64,000 nucleotides of DNA from Tetragonia tetragonoides. Its lineage: Eukaryota > Streptophyta > Magnoliopsida > Caryophyllales > Aizoaceae. The notes beneath the pieces were generated by a model. It had not been told where the DNA came from. It saw nothing but the letters and a program-made list of their open reading frames with translations, and ran no database searches. The position numbers were made by a program, and so were the translations under genes. Location of the stretch: assembly GCA_038025085.1 (NCBI GenBank), contig CM076143.1, positions 17,407,501 to 17,471,500 of the forward strand, written 5' to 3'. Shown here one piece after another: positions 13,540 through 26,740 of this stretch. Numbering within the stretch: position 1 is the first letter of the stretch; the number at the start of each line of letters is the position of its first letter.

Positions 13540-13800
13540 TTTCTATTTATTTCAGCAATTTTCAACAAAATTTAGCAAACTTCAACAAAGCTCAACAATA
13601 TTTAGTAGAATAAACAAAGTTCAACAAAGTTAAACAAACCAATGTACAAACTAGTTATAAAAACACTCGAATCAACAAAATTCAACAAAAATAAACAAAG
13701 TTCAACAAAATTCAGTAGAATAAACAAAATTCAACAACAATCAACAAAGTTCAATAAAATTCAACGAAAATAAATATTCAACAACAAATATAAATGAAAA
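13540..13800. repeat. TTCAACAAA-type degenerate tandem repeat
   Basis: Repeated words TTCAACAAAGTTCAAC, TCAACAAAATTCAGTAGAATAAAC and variants recur with no fixed period over ~260 bp. There is no coding potential. Confidence 0.7.
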
Positions 13801-13911
13801 TAAGTTGGGAAGAACATACCCTAAATAAGGAACATTATCAAAGGTCGTATTCAAGCAGTCAAACAAATAAAAAATGCAAAAGAGTTCAGATAGAGACTCA
13901 TAGCAAATATA

Positions 13912-14086
13912 CACTAAAACCTCTTTAAATTAATACTCGATAAATTGAAAACCTCTCTAAAATAAAATTTTCCTTCAGTCCCGACATTGAGATAGTTTGC
14001 TAAATTATTACTCGGTTAATTAATAACCACTCTAAATTAATACACTTTTGTGGTCCCGACAATATTAATTTACAGAGGTTTTACTG
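13912..14086. mobile_element. Emigrant-type (pogo/mariner) MITE
   Basis: The ends are CACTAAAACCTCTTTAAATT at 13912 and, inverted, CAGTAAAACCTCTGTAAATT at 14086. From memory these match the Emigrant family TIR. A TA precedes the element (13910-13911); the 3' flank is CA, a changed TA. Length ~175 bp. Confidence 0.75.
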
Positions 14087-15609
14087 CATGTAAATGATTC
14101 AAAACTAGTTTCAGAATAAGACTCCTTAAATCACACATTATAGAGAACTTGTACCAAATTGCACTATTTTGCTGAGTTGATTCAACATTTCTTCTTTTCG
14201 TTGTTGCTATTCAATTTTCAGCTCATTTCGGTTCGGTTTCATTTAGTTAAAAACACAGCCTCAATCCCCCTTTTCCGTCTTTTGGACAAACAAATATAGC
14301 CTCACATTTTTTCTGACAGTACTCACTACAAAAAAATTCAAACAGCTGTCTCCAACCATAATAATATGAATTACAAGTGGAGAAAAAAGGATGAAAAGAT
14401 GAGAAGACAAAGAAAAAGTTCTAACCATAAACACATTTTTCCTGGGACATACGACAATTGACATGAGAAATAGCATATTCTCCTATGTTTATCATCGAGA
14501 TGGTACTCATAAAAACACCAATGCCATAAGCCAAACACTTAAGTCGCGAGTCTATTCAAATCAGGAAGACTTCATTATCATCCCGAATGAAATCTGATGA
14601 TCTTCTTCCCAGCTAATTATTCAGTGGAGCACATACCATGACAAACGTATCCGCAGTACTCTTGTTTCCGATAATTAGAATCCATTTTATTAAAAACCGA
14701 AAAGAGCATAAGCTCGGGAGCGAAAGCTCAATACACCCCATTTGTAACTTAATACACCTCTAAGAGCCTAAGCTCAACACACCAAAACGAATCGAGAAGA
14801 AATTCACCTACACTCCCTATGTAAATTACTCTCAAACATAACAACTATATGGAGATAGATGGTGTTACAAACACTTACGCCCCCCAGAGTTATGTTAACC
14901 GGATCCTCTACTCCAATACTACATTTCATTCCATACACATTACCAGAAGCACTGTACCCCTTTTACTGTTATGCAATTTGCATATTATATGCATTGAAAT
15001 GCTCCTTCGGTCTCTATAAATGTATTGCCTTCCACTTTCATGTGCTCAAAGCTAGTTGCTCATCGGGGTTTAGCCCCTCTCCACCAAAACAAAAAGAAAA
15101 GCTAGGTGCTCATGGTTATATGTAGTTAACTTGCTATCATACTTTCCTCCGGTTTCTTCTACGCATCCTCGCAACAGCCAGACGGGTAATGGTAGTAATA
15201 GTTGCTTGTAATGAATAACTCATTATAGTCTAAATTAATTGAAATAATGGATGGTCTATGCCATGGAACGGATCTCAATAAGAAGTGTGTTTATGCTCAG
15301 AATTGCAGCAGTTTCTCGGCAAAAGTTTGAGTACACAATGAGAATTACAAAGGGCGCATAAACTTGTGGCAAAACCCAAAACCAGGAATAATCACAAACT
15401 ATTTTCAGATAAAGAAATATTAATGAAGTGTGAAAAGTACAAGGAGGAGGAGAAGATGTCCTGTAAGAAAAAGCTAAACAAAGATTATCTCAGTTACGAT
15501 CGATTGTAGATTTGTAGTAATAGAATAACTCCTAAATAGCAGTACAACTCTATTCCCACAAGGACGCTAGACAAGTGAGCCTATCAACAGCAAATCAACC
15601 AAAATGGTC
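14087..15609. other. Interval without a recognised gene
   Basis: Only short frames without recognisable motifs are present. Nothing is supportable beyond AT-rich intergenic DNA. Confidence 0.45.
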
Positions 15610-15869
15610 ACCCCGTTTAAATTCAGGCATTCCTCTCTAGCCAAAGACACCACAATTATGCCACAAAAATTCTCCTCTCCTTGCCCCGCACAAAACCCAA
15701 AAAGCACATTTGGAAAAATTCAGCCAGGCTACAACAATGCAATCCAAATCTGCCCAGAAATACCAAACAACCTACCACAGATGCTACGTGCATAATTACA
15801 TGTAAGAAACACATGAAACACTGTTTCATTAGAATCATTACCCGACAGGCAAAGTAGACAAATGTCAGA
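15610..15869 (-). pseudogene. LINE ORF2 zf-RVT relic
   Basis: On the minus strand from 15869 the translation reads DICLLC then, after the spacer, ETVFHVFLTCNYARSICGRL, the zinc-binding domain found after the reverse transcriptase in plant LINEs (CxxC...HxxxxC). A TAG at 15729-15731 and further stops end it. It is a short dead fragment of an L1-type element. Confidence 0.7.
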
Positions 15870-15939
15870 TGAAAGAATAACCACTCCAACCTCCTATTGT
15901 GGCCCAACTTCTTCTATTGCACAAATAACACAAACTTAG

Positions 15940-16100
15940 GTTACCTCTCCCTCTCCCTCTCCCTCTCCCTCTCTCTCTCTCTCTCGGGCGCTGGGACATG
16001 ATACTAACATAGGCGCTGACATGGGCAGTGGAAGTGACATAGGTGCTACAACATAGACGCTGACACAGGCGCTAGGACGTAGGCTCTCGGACATAGGCGG
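15940..16100. repeat. (CCCTCT)n plus a GACATAGGCGCT minisatellite
   Basis: About 50 bp of CCCTCT/CT repeats (15940-15988) run into ~110 bp of degenerate 12-18-bp units around GACATAGGCGCTG. Both are non-coding. Confidence 0.7.
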
Positions 16101-16924
16101 TTAGTGTTGGAGCCTTATGACAAGCAAAGGAAATGACCACCCAAGGCCATAGAGGACCCAAGGGCTGACGGGGTCCCCATCCCCCCCATAACATGAATTC
16201 AGTCGCACTTCGGTGTTGTAGTCTTAATTACTATAAAAGGGTCATCAACGGCTTTTTGGGACCGTTAACCGACCCCAAGGGCCTCCCCCACACCCCAGGT
16301 TACCCCCTTGGAAACGGTGCAAAAATAACAACCTTAACCGCGAGGCATCCGGAATCCCAGAATACGTGGATTCAGGATACGAAATCACAATTTCGGTCGC
16401 GATGTCGCGAAAGCAGACTGATATGGGCATGCCGTATTAGGTCGCAACCGTTTATGTGAATTTTTGTATCGGTCGTATCAGCCATTTATCGGATGTACCG
16501 ATCATTTTTCGGTCATACCGGTCATGTAAGAGCCATTTATCAGCCGTACCGGTCATTTAACAGCCGTACCATCATATATCGGCCGTATTGAAAACACCTT
16601 TATATACCCGACAACCTCAAAACCGTTCACATGGCTATAGCGTAACGTACAGACCATTATTTAATACCCTGCTTGGATATACCCTTTAATTTCCGGCTTC
16701 TTGGGCCGGTTGAGATTTTTGCCAGCTGTCATTTGGGGGGGGGAGGGGGTCAGGAGTGTGCAGCCTTTCCTCCGCGAAAATACAGAGGCTGTTTCTCACC
16801 CTTGATCCAAAACGTGACAATCATTGGCAACTTCACACTATTTAGCCTCTAAATTTAGTACTTCATAATGACAGTAACAATTGCACATTACACCATCACC
16901 AACACAATTCTCTTGTTTTTTATT
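16101..16924. repeat. GC-richer repetitive segment with CCGTACCGGTCAT units
   Basis: The composition differs from the AT-rich surroundings (for example GACGGGGTCCCC, ACCGTTAACCGACCCC). From 16460 to 16600, units such as ATTTATCGG, CGTACCGGTCAT and CAGCCGTACC repeat every ~20-25 bp. It is probably a fragment of an unidentified transposable element; no protein motif is visible. Confidence 0.45.
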
Positions 16925-17065
16925 TATTTTTGAAATACATGGGTATCCGAGCTTTGCTCGACTAGTTCACCATGGGCCCTGAAGTTAACGACCAGTTCCC
17001 TGAGGAGGCTCGAGCCTTGGGACCTCTAGAACAAATCTCAGAGGTTCCACCTGAGCTTGTTTGCA
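16925..17065 (-). mobile_element. SINE family C, copy 1
   Basis: It shares the 3' half ATACATGGGTATCCGAGCTTTGC..GGGCCCTGAAGTTAACGACC with copies at 18665-18780 and 19488-19660. Read on the minus strand it ends in an A/T-rich tail at low coordinates. The promoter half near 17010-17040 is diverged. Confidence 0.65.
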
Positions 17066-17503
17066 CCATAAGTACTTGACTTTGAGCCCTAATGTTTCAT
17101 TCCACACTTTTCGACTCCATGTTCTTCGGCTCTTCGCCCAACTCTGGTTTTACTACGTTTCCTCGATTTAACTTCATCGGCAATAATTCTCGTATCCTGA
17201 CTTCTTTTTAAGTCATTTTTAAATTTAACAGCTAGTTCAACAACTAATGAACACTTATAATTAGCTGGAGTATCAATTATCAGCTAACTGAACATCACGT
17301 AAGTAGGTACTATTTCCTAAAATTCCCGGAAAGAGGACACCCCCCCCCCCCACACAGAAAGACAAAGGAATATAGAAGGGGCAGGGATTTGGATCACTTG
17401 ACAGTTGACATAACACATTATAGAGAAAAGCTCGTATTCATGACATTAGTATTCTTAAGCCTCTCAGCACAAGACAAAGATGGATAATACATACATTAAG
17501 TCA
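17061..17503. other. 3' flank of the LRR-WD40 gene
   Basis: No coding feature is seen. It holds a C run at 17341-17350 and probably the 3' UTR of the minus-strand gene. Confidence 0.5.
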
Positions 17504-18664
17504 TCAACCACCCATACTAAATGATGGGAGATAAGTCTCATCATCATCAGGATCTGAGTTGTCGTCACTTGATGCCAGCAAGTTCACCTGTAGACACATA
17601 CCAGTGATTTCTCAGATTGTGGAGGTATTAGTTTATTTCCAAGAAAAGTGGGATACCCCATAAGCAAACCAACGAGAGATCAAGTCACACCTTAATGATT
17701 TCTGACTTTGAGCTTGGGCGCATATAGGCTGCTAGAATGCTCATATTAAAATCCTAATAAAGAAACATCAAAACAAAACATCATCACAATGATACTCAAG
17801 CTGACCCAAACATCTGAATCTGTTTTGTATCACAGTAAGCTGGCAGATAAGAAGCAGAACAATGCATCAGGTGAACCTATCGCATTATCGTGTATTCATG
17901 ATACATGGCACACAAAAGCTAGAAATTGTCTAGGAGTCGAGGACAAGTTCAGTTCTGTAAATGTCTGCTTCACTGTCCAATGTATGCATGGAACGTATCT
18001 ACTTCCTCTCTCTGTCTCTCTCCTTCCATCCCTCCCTGATCTTAAGAAATATAAATAATAATTGCCAGAAAAGCCATATTTCAATTCTTTGGCTGCTAAC
18101 GAGTTTTAAGATGGGTAAGTTGAAGTTCAGCCAGGTCAGCTTTCCAACACCTCTCTGTCTCTCTCTGAGCACCTTTCTTTCTAGGTCTCATCTTAAGGAA
18201 CACTTACGTTCACCTCTACTTTAGGCTAGTTTACCATTTAAAGAAAAATGAATAAGAAAAAAAAGAGTCAAAGGCCTGAGACAAATTAGAAATTTAGAAT
18301 TTTGAAATAGCAACAGAAAATCCTTTAACTGTCTAATCAAACCTATGTACTAAATATTCAGAACTTACTCTAAAAGGATCACCCCTCAAGGACTGCACAA
18401 ACATTGAAGCACCTGATTGCTTACCCTGCAAGAGAAATAGATATATAAGGTCTCATATGACCAGAATACACTATATACAATGAAGTGATTTCCAATATTC
18501 TGTTCATCATTGAACTGCTACCTTTGGACCTTACAGAAGATATTTAGTGGCTGATTAAATCTTTACCAAATTTAGCTTCCCAATTCTGTTCATTGCCTCT
18601 TATTTTTTAGAGGCAGAAAACAAATTGAACAAAAACACATATAACCTCAAATAATGAGCATGAT

Positions 18665-18785
18665 TTATTTTTTTTTTTAGATAACATGGATATCCGAGCT
18701 TTGCCCGAAAAATCCCATGGGCCTTAAAGTTAACGACCAGGAAAACTTCCAGTGGCCCAGAGGAGGCTCGAACCGTGAGAATTAA
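18665..18785 (-). mobile_element. SINE family C, copy 2 (5' truncated)
   Basis: It carries TAACATGGATATCCGAGCTTTGCCC and TAAAGTTAACGACC with CCAGTGGCCCAGAGG, close to copy 3, but lacks the promoter half on the high-coordinate side. It lies in intron 7 of the LRR-WD40 gene. Confidence 0.65.
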
Positions 18786-18929
18786 AATAAATGGTTCGTA
18801 TCAAATCCCACGATGACAAATGCCTCTCTCCAAACCAGATCTCTATGAAAAATAAGCACCTTTCCCATCACCTTTCTCCTATTCCTTTCATATAACCTAA
18901 ACAATGAGCACTCAATCTACTAAAATCTT

Positions 18930-19420
18930 TCTAGAGTCTCCACCATCAAACAACATTCCACTCTCAGTACCACAGACCTCCTACAAATACACACCTTCGG
19001 GTTTTTGAGTGTTAATGCTACCCTAACCTGTCTGCCACACTCCTCAAACTCTAGGCTCCACGTGAGTTTTATTGGGGTATCCCAACCAATCATCATGGTT
19101 GTGGGCCTTGTGGCCATGTGAGTGTTTAAAACTCCTCCGAAAATTCCTGTCACGTCACATTTGATGAAACATCCTCCTTTTCCAGTATTCACCATCCTCT
19201 CCCTACTACGTATCACTTCCTCGACACTTATGATCTCTCGCCTTAACTGCGGCTGCGCCATCAGCTCCTCTTTTCACCACCTCCCCCAACAACCTACACC
19301 ACGACTTCCTCTTCCTCCTCATCCTCCTCTCCAACATCCTATGGTGACTCGTAGTCAGCACGGTATATTTAAGCCCAAACAAAATTTATATTACAGAACA
19401 GCCTCAGTGTCATAAAATCA
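18930..19420 (+). pseudogene. Copia integrase/linker relic in intron 7
   Basis: Plus-strand frames carry pieces of a Copia polyprotein in order: CYPNLSAT with a PTNHHG core near 19015-19090 (GAG-pol integrase C-terminal region), HVTFDE near 19150, then HPMVTRSQHGIFKPKQ near 19335-19380, the segment that precedes the reverse transcriptase. Several frameshifts and stops separate the pieces. It is antisense to the host gene. Confidence 0.7.
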
Positions 19421-19487
19421 TGTATACAAAACCTACTTTATCAAAAAGACAAACAAACAGAAAAAGGAAAAAAAGAAGTATACAAGA

Positions 19488-19660
19488 TTTTTTTATATTT
19501 TAGATAACATGGGTGTCCAAGCTTTGCTTGACTATTCAGGGCCCCTGAAGTTAACGACCGGTAAAACCTCCAGTGGCCCAGAGGGGACTGGAACCTGGGA
19601 CCTCTGAAATATTTCTCAGAGGTCTTACCAGCTGACTAGCCCTTCAGGGTTGAAAAAAGA
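19488..19660 (-). mobile_element. SINE family C, copy 3 (most complete)
   Basis: Read on the minus strand it has an A box-like TAGTCAGCTGGTAAG, a short hairpin (AGACCTCTGAGAAATATTTC with CAGAGGTC), and a B box-like AGGTTCCAGTCCC. The body ends GACACCCATGTTATCTAAAA. A direct repeat ending AGAAGTATACAAGAT flanks it (ends at 19487 and 19689). Confidence 0.75.
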
Positions 19661-22600
19661 AAAAGAAAAAAAAAAGAAGTATACAAGATACAACACTACC
19701 AGTGAATAATGTATTTCATAGATATTTAATTTCGGTAAAAAGATCTCATTCAGGGAGAACACAAGCTACTTTATTTTGGACGTCAGAATGCAGAAGGCAC
19801 CAGCCTCCCCCCACCTCACAGGGGGAAAAAAGTAAGTGAAGGAAAGGGAAAAGCATGTAGTGATACTGATATACCTCCAAAGATATATCCCGAAGTCACC
19901 TTCCAGTTTGTGCACAGCAAACGCGAACTACATTCTCATCACAGCTCCCACTAATAATGTAGTCCCTTCCATTCATGTAATATGAACGGGTATAGTTCTG
20001 AGAACTTCCAGTTGAAGCTATCTCGAAATCTAAAAGGATCCTCCCATCTGCTGCTGAAAGCTGCTTAACCTGGAACCACCAATTGGTAATGTGAGGATGT
20101 GAGGATGTAATCCTGAAAGGAAACAGCTTAAGCAGCTGCTTGTCAATTAAGTTAAGGGATAGTGCTCACATAAAATACTTCATGTAGAGTTAAATAAATT
20201 ATTGCATAGAGATATATATTTTACTGATCAGGGGATTCCACGAGCATCGTGCTATTCTAATTGCTATGCGATTAGCAGGAAGATAGAGTGTAGAAGCAAA
20301 CAATTGGAATCATAGTGCTTGTAAAACATTTAAATAAACGAAGGAAAAAATCGCTGTCGAATTGCAGAGGCTTACAATAGATACTTCAAAGCCTCAGATT
20401 CAGGCAGTTCCCCACCCACCCACCCCTTTTCTCCTATCCCTTTCACCACCAACCCAATCCAACCCAGAGAAAAGTGATATTACAATTTACATAACTTGGC
20501 TATGATATATAAAATATCAGGATACTGTAAATCCTCAAGATTACCTCGTTGTCAACAGCTGACACAAGAAGATAAAGGTCATCTGGAGAAAAACAGACCA
20601 TCACATTTCCTCGGCTGCTTGAAGCTTTAAAGCAAGGCTGAAGTGGCTTTTGCCTTAGATCCCACATCTTGACATCTTGATCAAATGATGATGTAGCAAA
20701 AATGGATGGAGAATGATTTGAGAATTTGACAACATTAATATGTTGTTGATGCATATCAGTAAACACATTAACGCGTTTTCCAGTGCTGATGTCAAACAAG
20801 GCAACATCTTTTGAATATCCACTTGCAATAAATAATTCATCAGTTGCGTTGACATGAACAGAAGTTAATTGATCAAAGTTATCGAAGGCGAAGTCACTAG
20901 CACTGAAATTTCTTCCTGTAACAGCTGTTTGCCATTGTTTGATATCATACAATCTCAAGGAACCATTATCGGATCCAGCAATGAGCTGATAAAGGGGGAG
21001 AACAAGAAGTCAGGAAACAATAGAACATCGTGAAATTCAGACTACTAACAGAAGTCAATTGGGGCAATATCAAATGGATGCATTTTGATGCAGTAGCTTG
21101 CCTTCTACATGAGCAATCAATTACTTAGACTAAATATTTTAAATAGTCAATAAGACAATGATATAGCCACACCAACCCCACCAATAAGGTTTTTTCTCCA
21201 GTTACTTCAAAGAAATACAGGTGTCTGGTAAGAGGAAAAATGGCAGCATCATAGTTCAGTCCTAAAATCACAAATGAGTTTCTTAAATTCTGCGTTTGGG
21301 AACTACACCATCTTAAACTGGCAAAATACATATTACCCATATTCCCCAGAGACGCACCATCCTAATGAAAAGCAATTTCATGAATAGAAAACGTTTGACA
21401 AGTGTATATAAAAGTAGTTTCTTGGGTCACAGATGTGAAGTAATACATCCTACAAGAGGTAGCATACAAAAAGTTCCCTAACAAAACCAACAGGTGAAAG
21501 GAGAAAATTTTAATAACATCTTTAATAATTAAGATTATGTCTTTTCTGCAACAAAACCGCATACCTTAGAGGGGTACTTTTTGAGCCAACAAAGGCCTAA
21601 AACACTGTTCATCGCTCCTAGTGATGGTACATAGCTAAAGATCTTCTCATTCTCATGGTTTACAACCACGACTTCACCATCGAGAGTTCCAAAGGCCATT
21701 AAGCTTGAGTCAGACGGATGGTATTCAAATTGCCTCAGACGGAAATTTCTACTTTCATCTCCAAACACATAACCTGAATTTGAAAGTGGGCGCACAAAAG
21801 GCCATGCAGAAGAACCCACTTTAGCAGCATCAAGCGATCTAGAATAATGGCAAGCCGAGTTGGTGTGCAGACAGGATCGACTACTATTGACTTCACGATT
21901 GTTCAAGATACTAACAAGACTCTCTTTACGCCTTCTTTTGTATGGTAAGTACTCGAAACATTTTGAAAATCTGAACTTCCCAGTTTCTTTTTCCGTGTTG
22001 CTTATTGGTAAGTTATCAAGAACCTGCAACTGAGGGAGTGAGGCTATCATGTAATCCCTGTAATGCTTCTCAAAGCATATTGGTGAAGGATGATTTGACA
22101 AATACTTCTTCTCAGAAACCGTCAAAGATGAAGTGTGCCTATTGTAAAAGCCATTTGCTGAGAAATCGCCAACTCCATTTGAATATATGCCCAAAGGAAC
22201 CTGCTACAATAGTCAGACTTTTTAATCCAAACCTTCACAATTTTATACACACAACGTATGCAGAATTATCAGAAAGAAACATGTCTTCATATTTGCAATA
22301 ATTCTGGAGAAAGAAACAGTTTCCTTCAGTCTCCACAGTTCCATATGAGCTAATATAATTTTATTTTAATTACATTTAAATATTACATCGTTATGGAAAC
22401 AAAAGGGGGGCCAAATTTTGGTATCTGAAAGAGAAAAGGTAAGAAAGGAGTATGAAGGAGAGAGCACAATCATCCAGACAATACTAACGGCAGAGTTCAC
22501 TTTTCTTAGCCTTCATTACTGTTATCAGCCCTCCTCCCCCTGGCCGTAATACGTATTAAGATTATTTACCAGACAACAGTTCCTCCAAGCTCCGTCCAGT

Positions 22601-22849
22601 GCACAATTCAAAGTAAAATCATAACAGGCCAAAAGGGAGACGGTAAGCTAACTCATCCTCAAACTCGGGCAGCACAGCTGTCACAGAGCCAAAAATATGT
22701 AACCCATCCCTCTCAGTCCCATTCATGGCAAACGAACGCCCCCTCCCCCAATGTCTATACAGAAGAACTAGAAATGGTGCACCATGAGTTCATCGAACTC
22801 ATAAAGCCAAGAAACCAAGGCAAGCCAACCAAACATTCGTAATTAATGG

Positions 22850-23640
22850 AATGGTTGAATGGTCAAATAAGATAGAATGGTTGTCCTTGTTCTTGCATTG
22901 CTACATCCTTGTGGATCACTGTTTGAGGTGGTGGGGTCAGACGTCAGAGTGGATGTTGTGGGAATTGGAGACAAGTTTTCCAAGCCTCTTTCTGGTATCA
23001 TGTTCAAATGCTTCCCCAGGTGCTACAACATGGTTGTTGCAACATCTTTTCTATTTAATTTCTAACTTTAGGATGAATCTTGATCATCCCTCTTGTACAA
23101 CTTTGTATCTTCAAAAATAATTAGCATGACATGTTGTAGCGGAGGCGACCTGGGTGGGCATCGTTACTTAATGTTTTTTGTGATGTGCCACCAGGCTGGT
23201 GAGAGTTGCGTGATTTGTTTGTGATGTGTGATATGGCCATGTCGCTATGGAATAGGATGTTTCGTGGGGAACAGTTTCCTTGTCCTGCCAATTGGACAGT
23301 TTATTCACATGCGGTTTGTACATATGGGGGGGGGGGGGGGGAGGAGGGAAAGTTGTTGTGGTGTTCCTTGTGTTTGATTATCTTTTGGTGCCTCTTGTTG
23401 AAGAGGAACCCGAGGATCTTTACTGGGGTTGGCCAGCCTGCTGGTTTGGTTTGGGATTCGTGTGATGTACTTCGCTTCTCTCTGACCCAAGGTGGCCAGG
23501 GCTTTTAGGGGAGTGTCTCTTACGGATGTTCAGCATTTATGGGAATGAATTGATTTTTCGTTAGATTTGCTTTTCACTTTGAGGACTCCTTCTCCTCTAA
23601 CATGGTATTGTTACACCTTGATCATTAATGAAACTTTTTA
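22850..23640 (+). pseudogene. LINE ORF2 3' relic in intron 4
   Basis: Around 23205-23300 the translation LFVMCDMAMSLWNRM then PCPANWT matches the zf-RVT tail of the LINE at 53-54 kb (LFVMCNFARALWDRL, CPVGQF). A G16 run (about 23326-23341) and frameshifts break it. The 3' part near 23560-23640 resembles a LINE 3' UTR ending in TTAATTATTAAAAG. The 22850-23180 part is not identified. It lies antisense to the host gene. Confidence 0.6.
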
Positions 23641-26529
23641 ATTATTAAAAGATCTCTAATAAAATTTTAACTGTAGCCACATAATAAATCAAAACTCAGA
23701 TACGTTTCCTATGTGCAACTCTAGCTGAAAATTTGGGTATTTTAAACAAACATAAGTTTGAACAACCTAACACTCGACTCAATGCAGTTGAGCTTAACTT
23801 GTTTGCCCACCTAGCAACAATTTAAAGCATAAGTTTTCCTTTTTTAGAAACTAGTGCAACCACCTTCCATCAGACTCAAGAAAAATTGAAACCAAAGATT
23901 GCAGTATATCCATAAGTTGAACAGTGCTCCCCTTTCTATCGTCAACAGAGGGCTCCGCTTGTAGAAGGAAAAGAAATGAAGCTGGAGCATCTTGAAATTA
24001 CCAGGTTTTAAATAAGCAGAGGGAAAGCCAAGACAGAGGCATGATCAAACAAAGATTTTGGTGACAAACAGCTCATGATCTCCGGTTTCAGCTACATAAG
24101 CAATGATAAGGTAGAAAATAATAGATTTTTAAGAACACCAATTACTTAGGTTGGAATATAAGACCATTAAAATGCTACGTTCATTATTTTTAGGGACTAA
24201 GGAAACCAAGTAATAGCTGGAGGCTAGGTTTTTTTTATTATTTTGAATCAACATAACACAGATATCCTGCCTAGCAAAACAAAAAAATCCAGAGTGCTAG
24301 ATTAAATTATACCAAACTAACATAAACATACTCAGTAGTGCCGTCGTAAACTCTAGGGACTTTCATGTCGCTAAAGTGTAAAAGATGCGGTCACTTACTG
24401 CATTGTTGTTCACCAAATCCCAATTGTGGAATGCATCGAATAGAAGCTCAGTGGAACCAAACTCCTGATAGTAATTTGGAATATCACCTTCATACTCTTC
24501 TAAAAATTCTTCATTCGGCGTTTGAACAGTGTCATTCACGCTTGTATCTTCAATTACAGTTGAATTCTGAAGCATCTCTTCTGAGCTCAAATGAGATTAA
24601 TTAAGCAGAAGATTCTGTGTGGATGATGGTCCAACATATGAATAATCATCATACCCACCCCACTCCTTATCTTCTATCCTCTGAGCAGCTGATTCAGGAC
24701 AAGGACCTGTACTGTTACAGCACAAACAATTCTGAAACCGGAGTCCCACTAGAGAAGGAAGCTTTGACAATGCAGCAACAGTTGTCCAAAGATTAGAAAC
24801 TCTAGTTGCGCACATTGACACGTGCTTCAGATTTGGCATACAAGAAAAACAGCCCTCCTGGAAGCTAGTGAGTGAAGTATTAAAATCCAGATTAAGAATC
24901 TGCAGTTGCACAAAACTTCCAGTGAGATTAAGTTTCCTCAGACGTGAACATCTCAGGTTAGCACACTGCACGTCAAGCCCCTTTGAGAGAGGTCCCTGAA
25001 TGTGAAAGACATTGGATCAGAGCATCATCGAAACCAGGTAGTTCTTAGGTCAAAAAAAGATGCAGTGATATTATGATTTCTGAAATTAAAAGGTGACCCT
25101 CGGCGGGAATATCCTGGGTTGTTGTAAATACCAAAAGAGTATTAGTAGAAGGGCGTATGATGTCTTCTAGTTACTAGTTAAATGAATACATTTAATTCAC
25201 TCCATCAGTAATCACAAGATATGTCTCCTAACTGTAACAGCACAAAAAACCCTCATGATCTTTTCTTTGTTGCACAAACAGGAACCTAGACAGAAAATCA
25301 ATTAAAGCCTTAAAGGGATAGAAGGCAAGACAAGGTGATGTGACAACCTAAGCGAGAGAAAAATACCACCATCCGACCATCTATATTTTTTCGAAAACTT
25401 GAATATCAAAACTTGGCATTTCCTCCTGAAGATAAGGTAACTAGGTCAGACAAGACAAGAATCCGAATCAGCAACCTTTGAAAAACTAAAGACTAAGCCC
25501 AGAAACCCTCTCCTAGTTTATTCAATGGCCAAAGATCTTTTGAAAAGTTTGGACAAGGTAACGTTTCTTAGAGAATCCTGATACTTGGTCGAGAAGAAAG
25601 TATCAACTATCATCAGAGAAAAGAACAAAAACATTTTGTTATCCAACCCTAAGACTGTCAACCAAAACCCTTGTAATTCCCCTCAGGACCATCCATCCTC
25701 TTAATGACATCAAGCGCAAGAATGAAAAAATTAAGGAGCGCGAGCATCAGTGGTGTTCAAGAGTTATGCGATTGTCGGGGTCCAGCGGGACCGGGCCAAG
25801 TAGCCAGCGTGTATTTATCTCCTTGAAAGGATTTCTTATCCTCTCTTGCTGTACATTTCACACTTTTCGGTATATAATTTCTCTTTATTTAATAAAAAAA
25901 ATAGGTAAGGAGAATGAGGGTACTCCTCATAAACACGACCTATACTTCATTCAAACAATGTTGATGCATCTGACATGCAACCACTGCCCGATATAGGTTA
26001 AAACCTTAATCAGCAGGCTACACTTACATAGCCCTGTCATGAGACTTCTCAAAGCTCTATAGCAAGCCACTTTCTTACCACTTCTCCTAACACCCTCCAA
26101 CTTTTTAGGACTCAGGCAGCTCATTGCAGAAGTACTGCAATACACTGTGCATGACACGCATGTATGGCATTCAGTATGTCACACTGGAGAAGATGGCATG
26201 TGGCTATGTTATCTCAAATTGCAGTTTAAAAATAAATAAATATATATTTTCTTTTTGTTGTAGAAAAGAGGACTATGTCCGGTTACATATGAATAATACA
26301 AGATCAACTGATGCCTAGAGGATCAGACATATCAATTGCTTGGATCGCCTGGGCAACACCAACAAAGAATGTTTACCTAAATGAAAAGACAGAGCCAGGT
26401 TAGACAATTTTATCCACACATTTGTTTCGTTCCTGATAGATATATCGGAGCCGATAATCCCCAGAAGCAGACAGGAAAGCTTTATACTCACAAACTATTG
26501 CCCCATTTTAAATATTAGCATCAGCCGCC

Positions 26530-26740
26530 TTAAAGAACAAAGTGAAAAACCACTTTAGAGTCCGACTCAATCAAACAACCACTCAAACCCAAGTTGCTAG
26601 CGTCCTTCAACCCACCCAAAAACCAAAATCTCAGCCTGAATGATTGACTGACCGCGGTGCCAAGAGGAATAATTGAAAAGTGCACCGCCAACTGGGGACG
26701 ACACAAGAAAGAATGACATTCCAATAATTATTTTGCTACA
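26530..26740 (-). pseudogene. RNase H-like (RVT_3) LINE fragment in intron 3
   Basis: The translation GLKDASNLGLSGCLIESDSKVV is typical of the RNase H domain at the C-terminus of plant LINE ORF2. The residues before it (PLGTAVSQSF, then a frame change to QAEI) fit the same domain. It is a fragment only. Confidence 0.55.

Noticed and set aside
13540..13800. TTCAACAAA repeats considered as a CRISPR-like array
   Set aside because: There is no constant repeat-spacer period, and the setting is a plant nuclear genome.
14859..15125. 88-codon plus-strand frame
   Set aside because: No motif, no clear splice partners, and no family recognised.
24597..24650. A small extra intron to explain the TAA in exon 4 of the LRR-WD40 gene
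   Set aside because: The best candidate (GTATGA..CTCAG, 74 nt) would shift the downstream frame and has a weak branch region.
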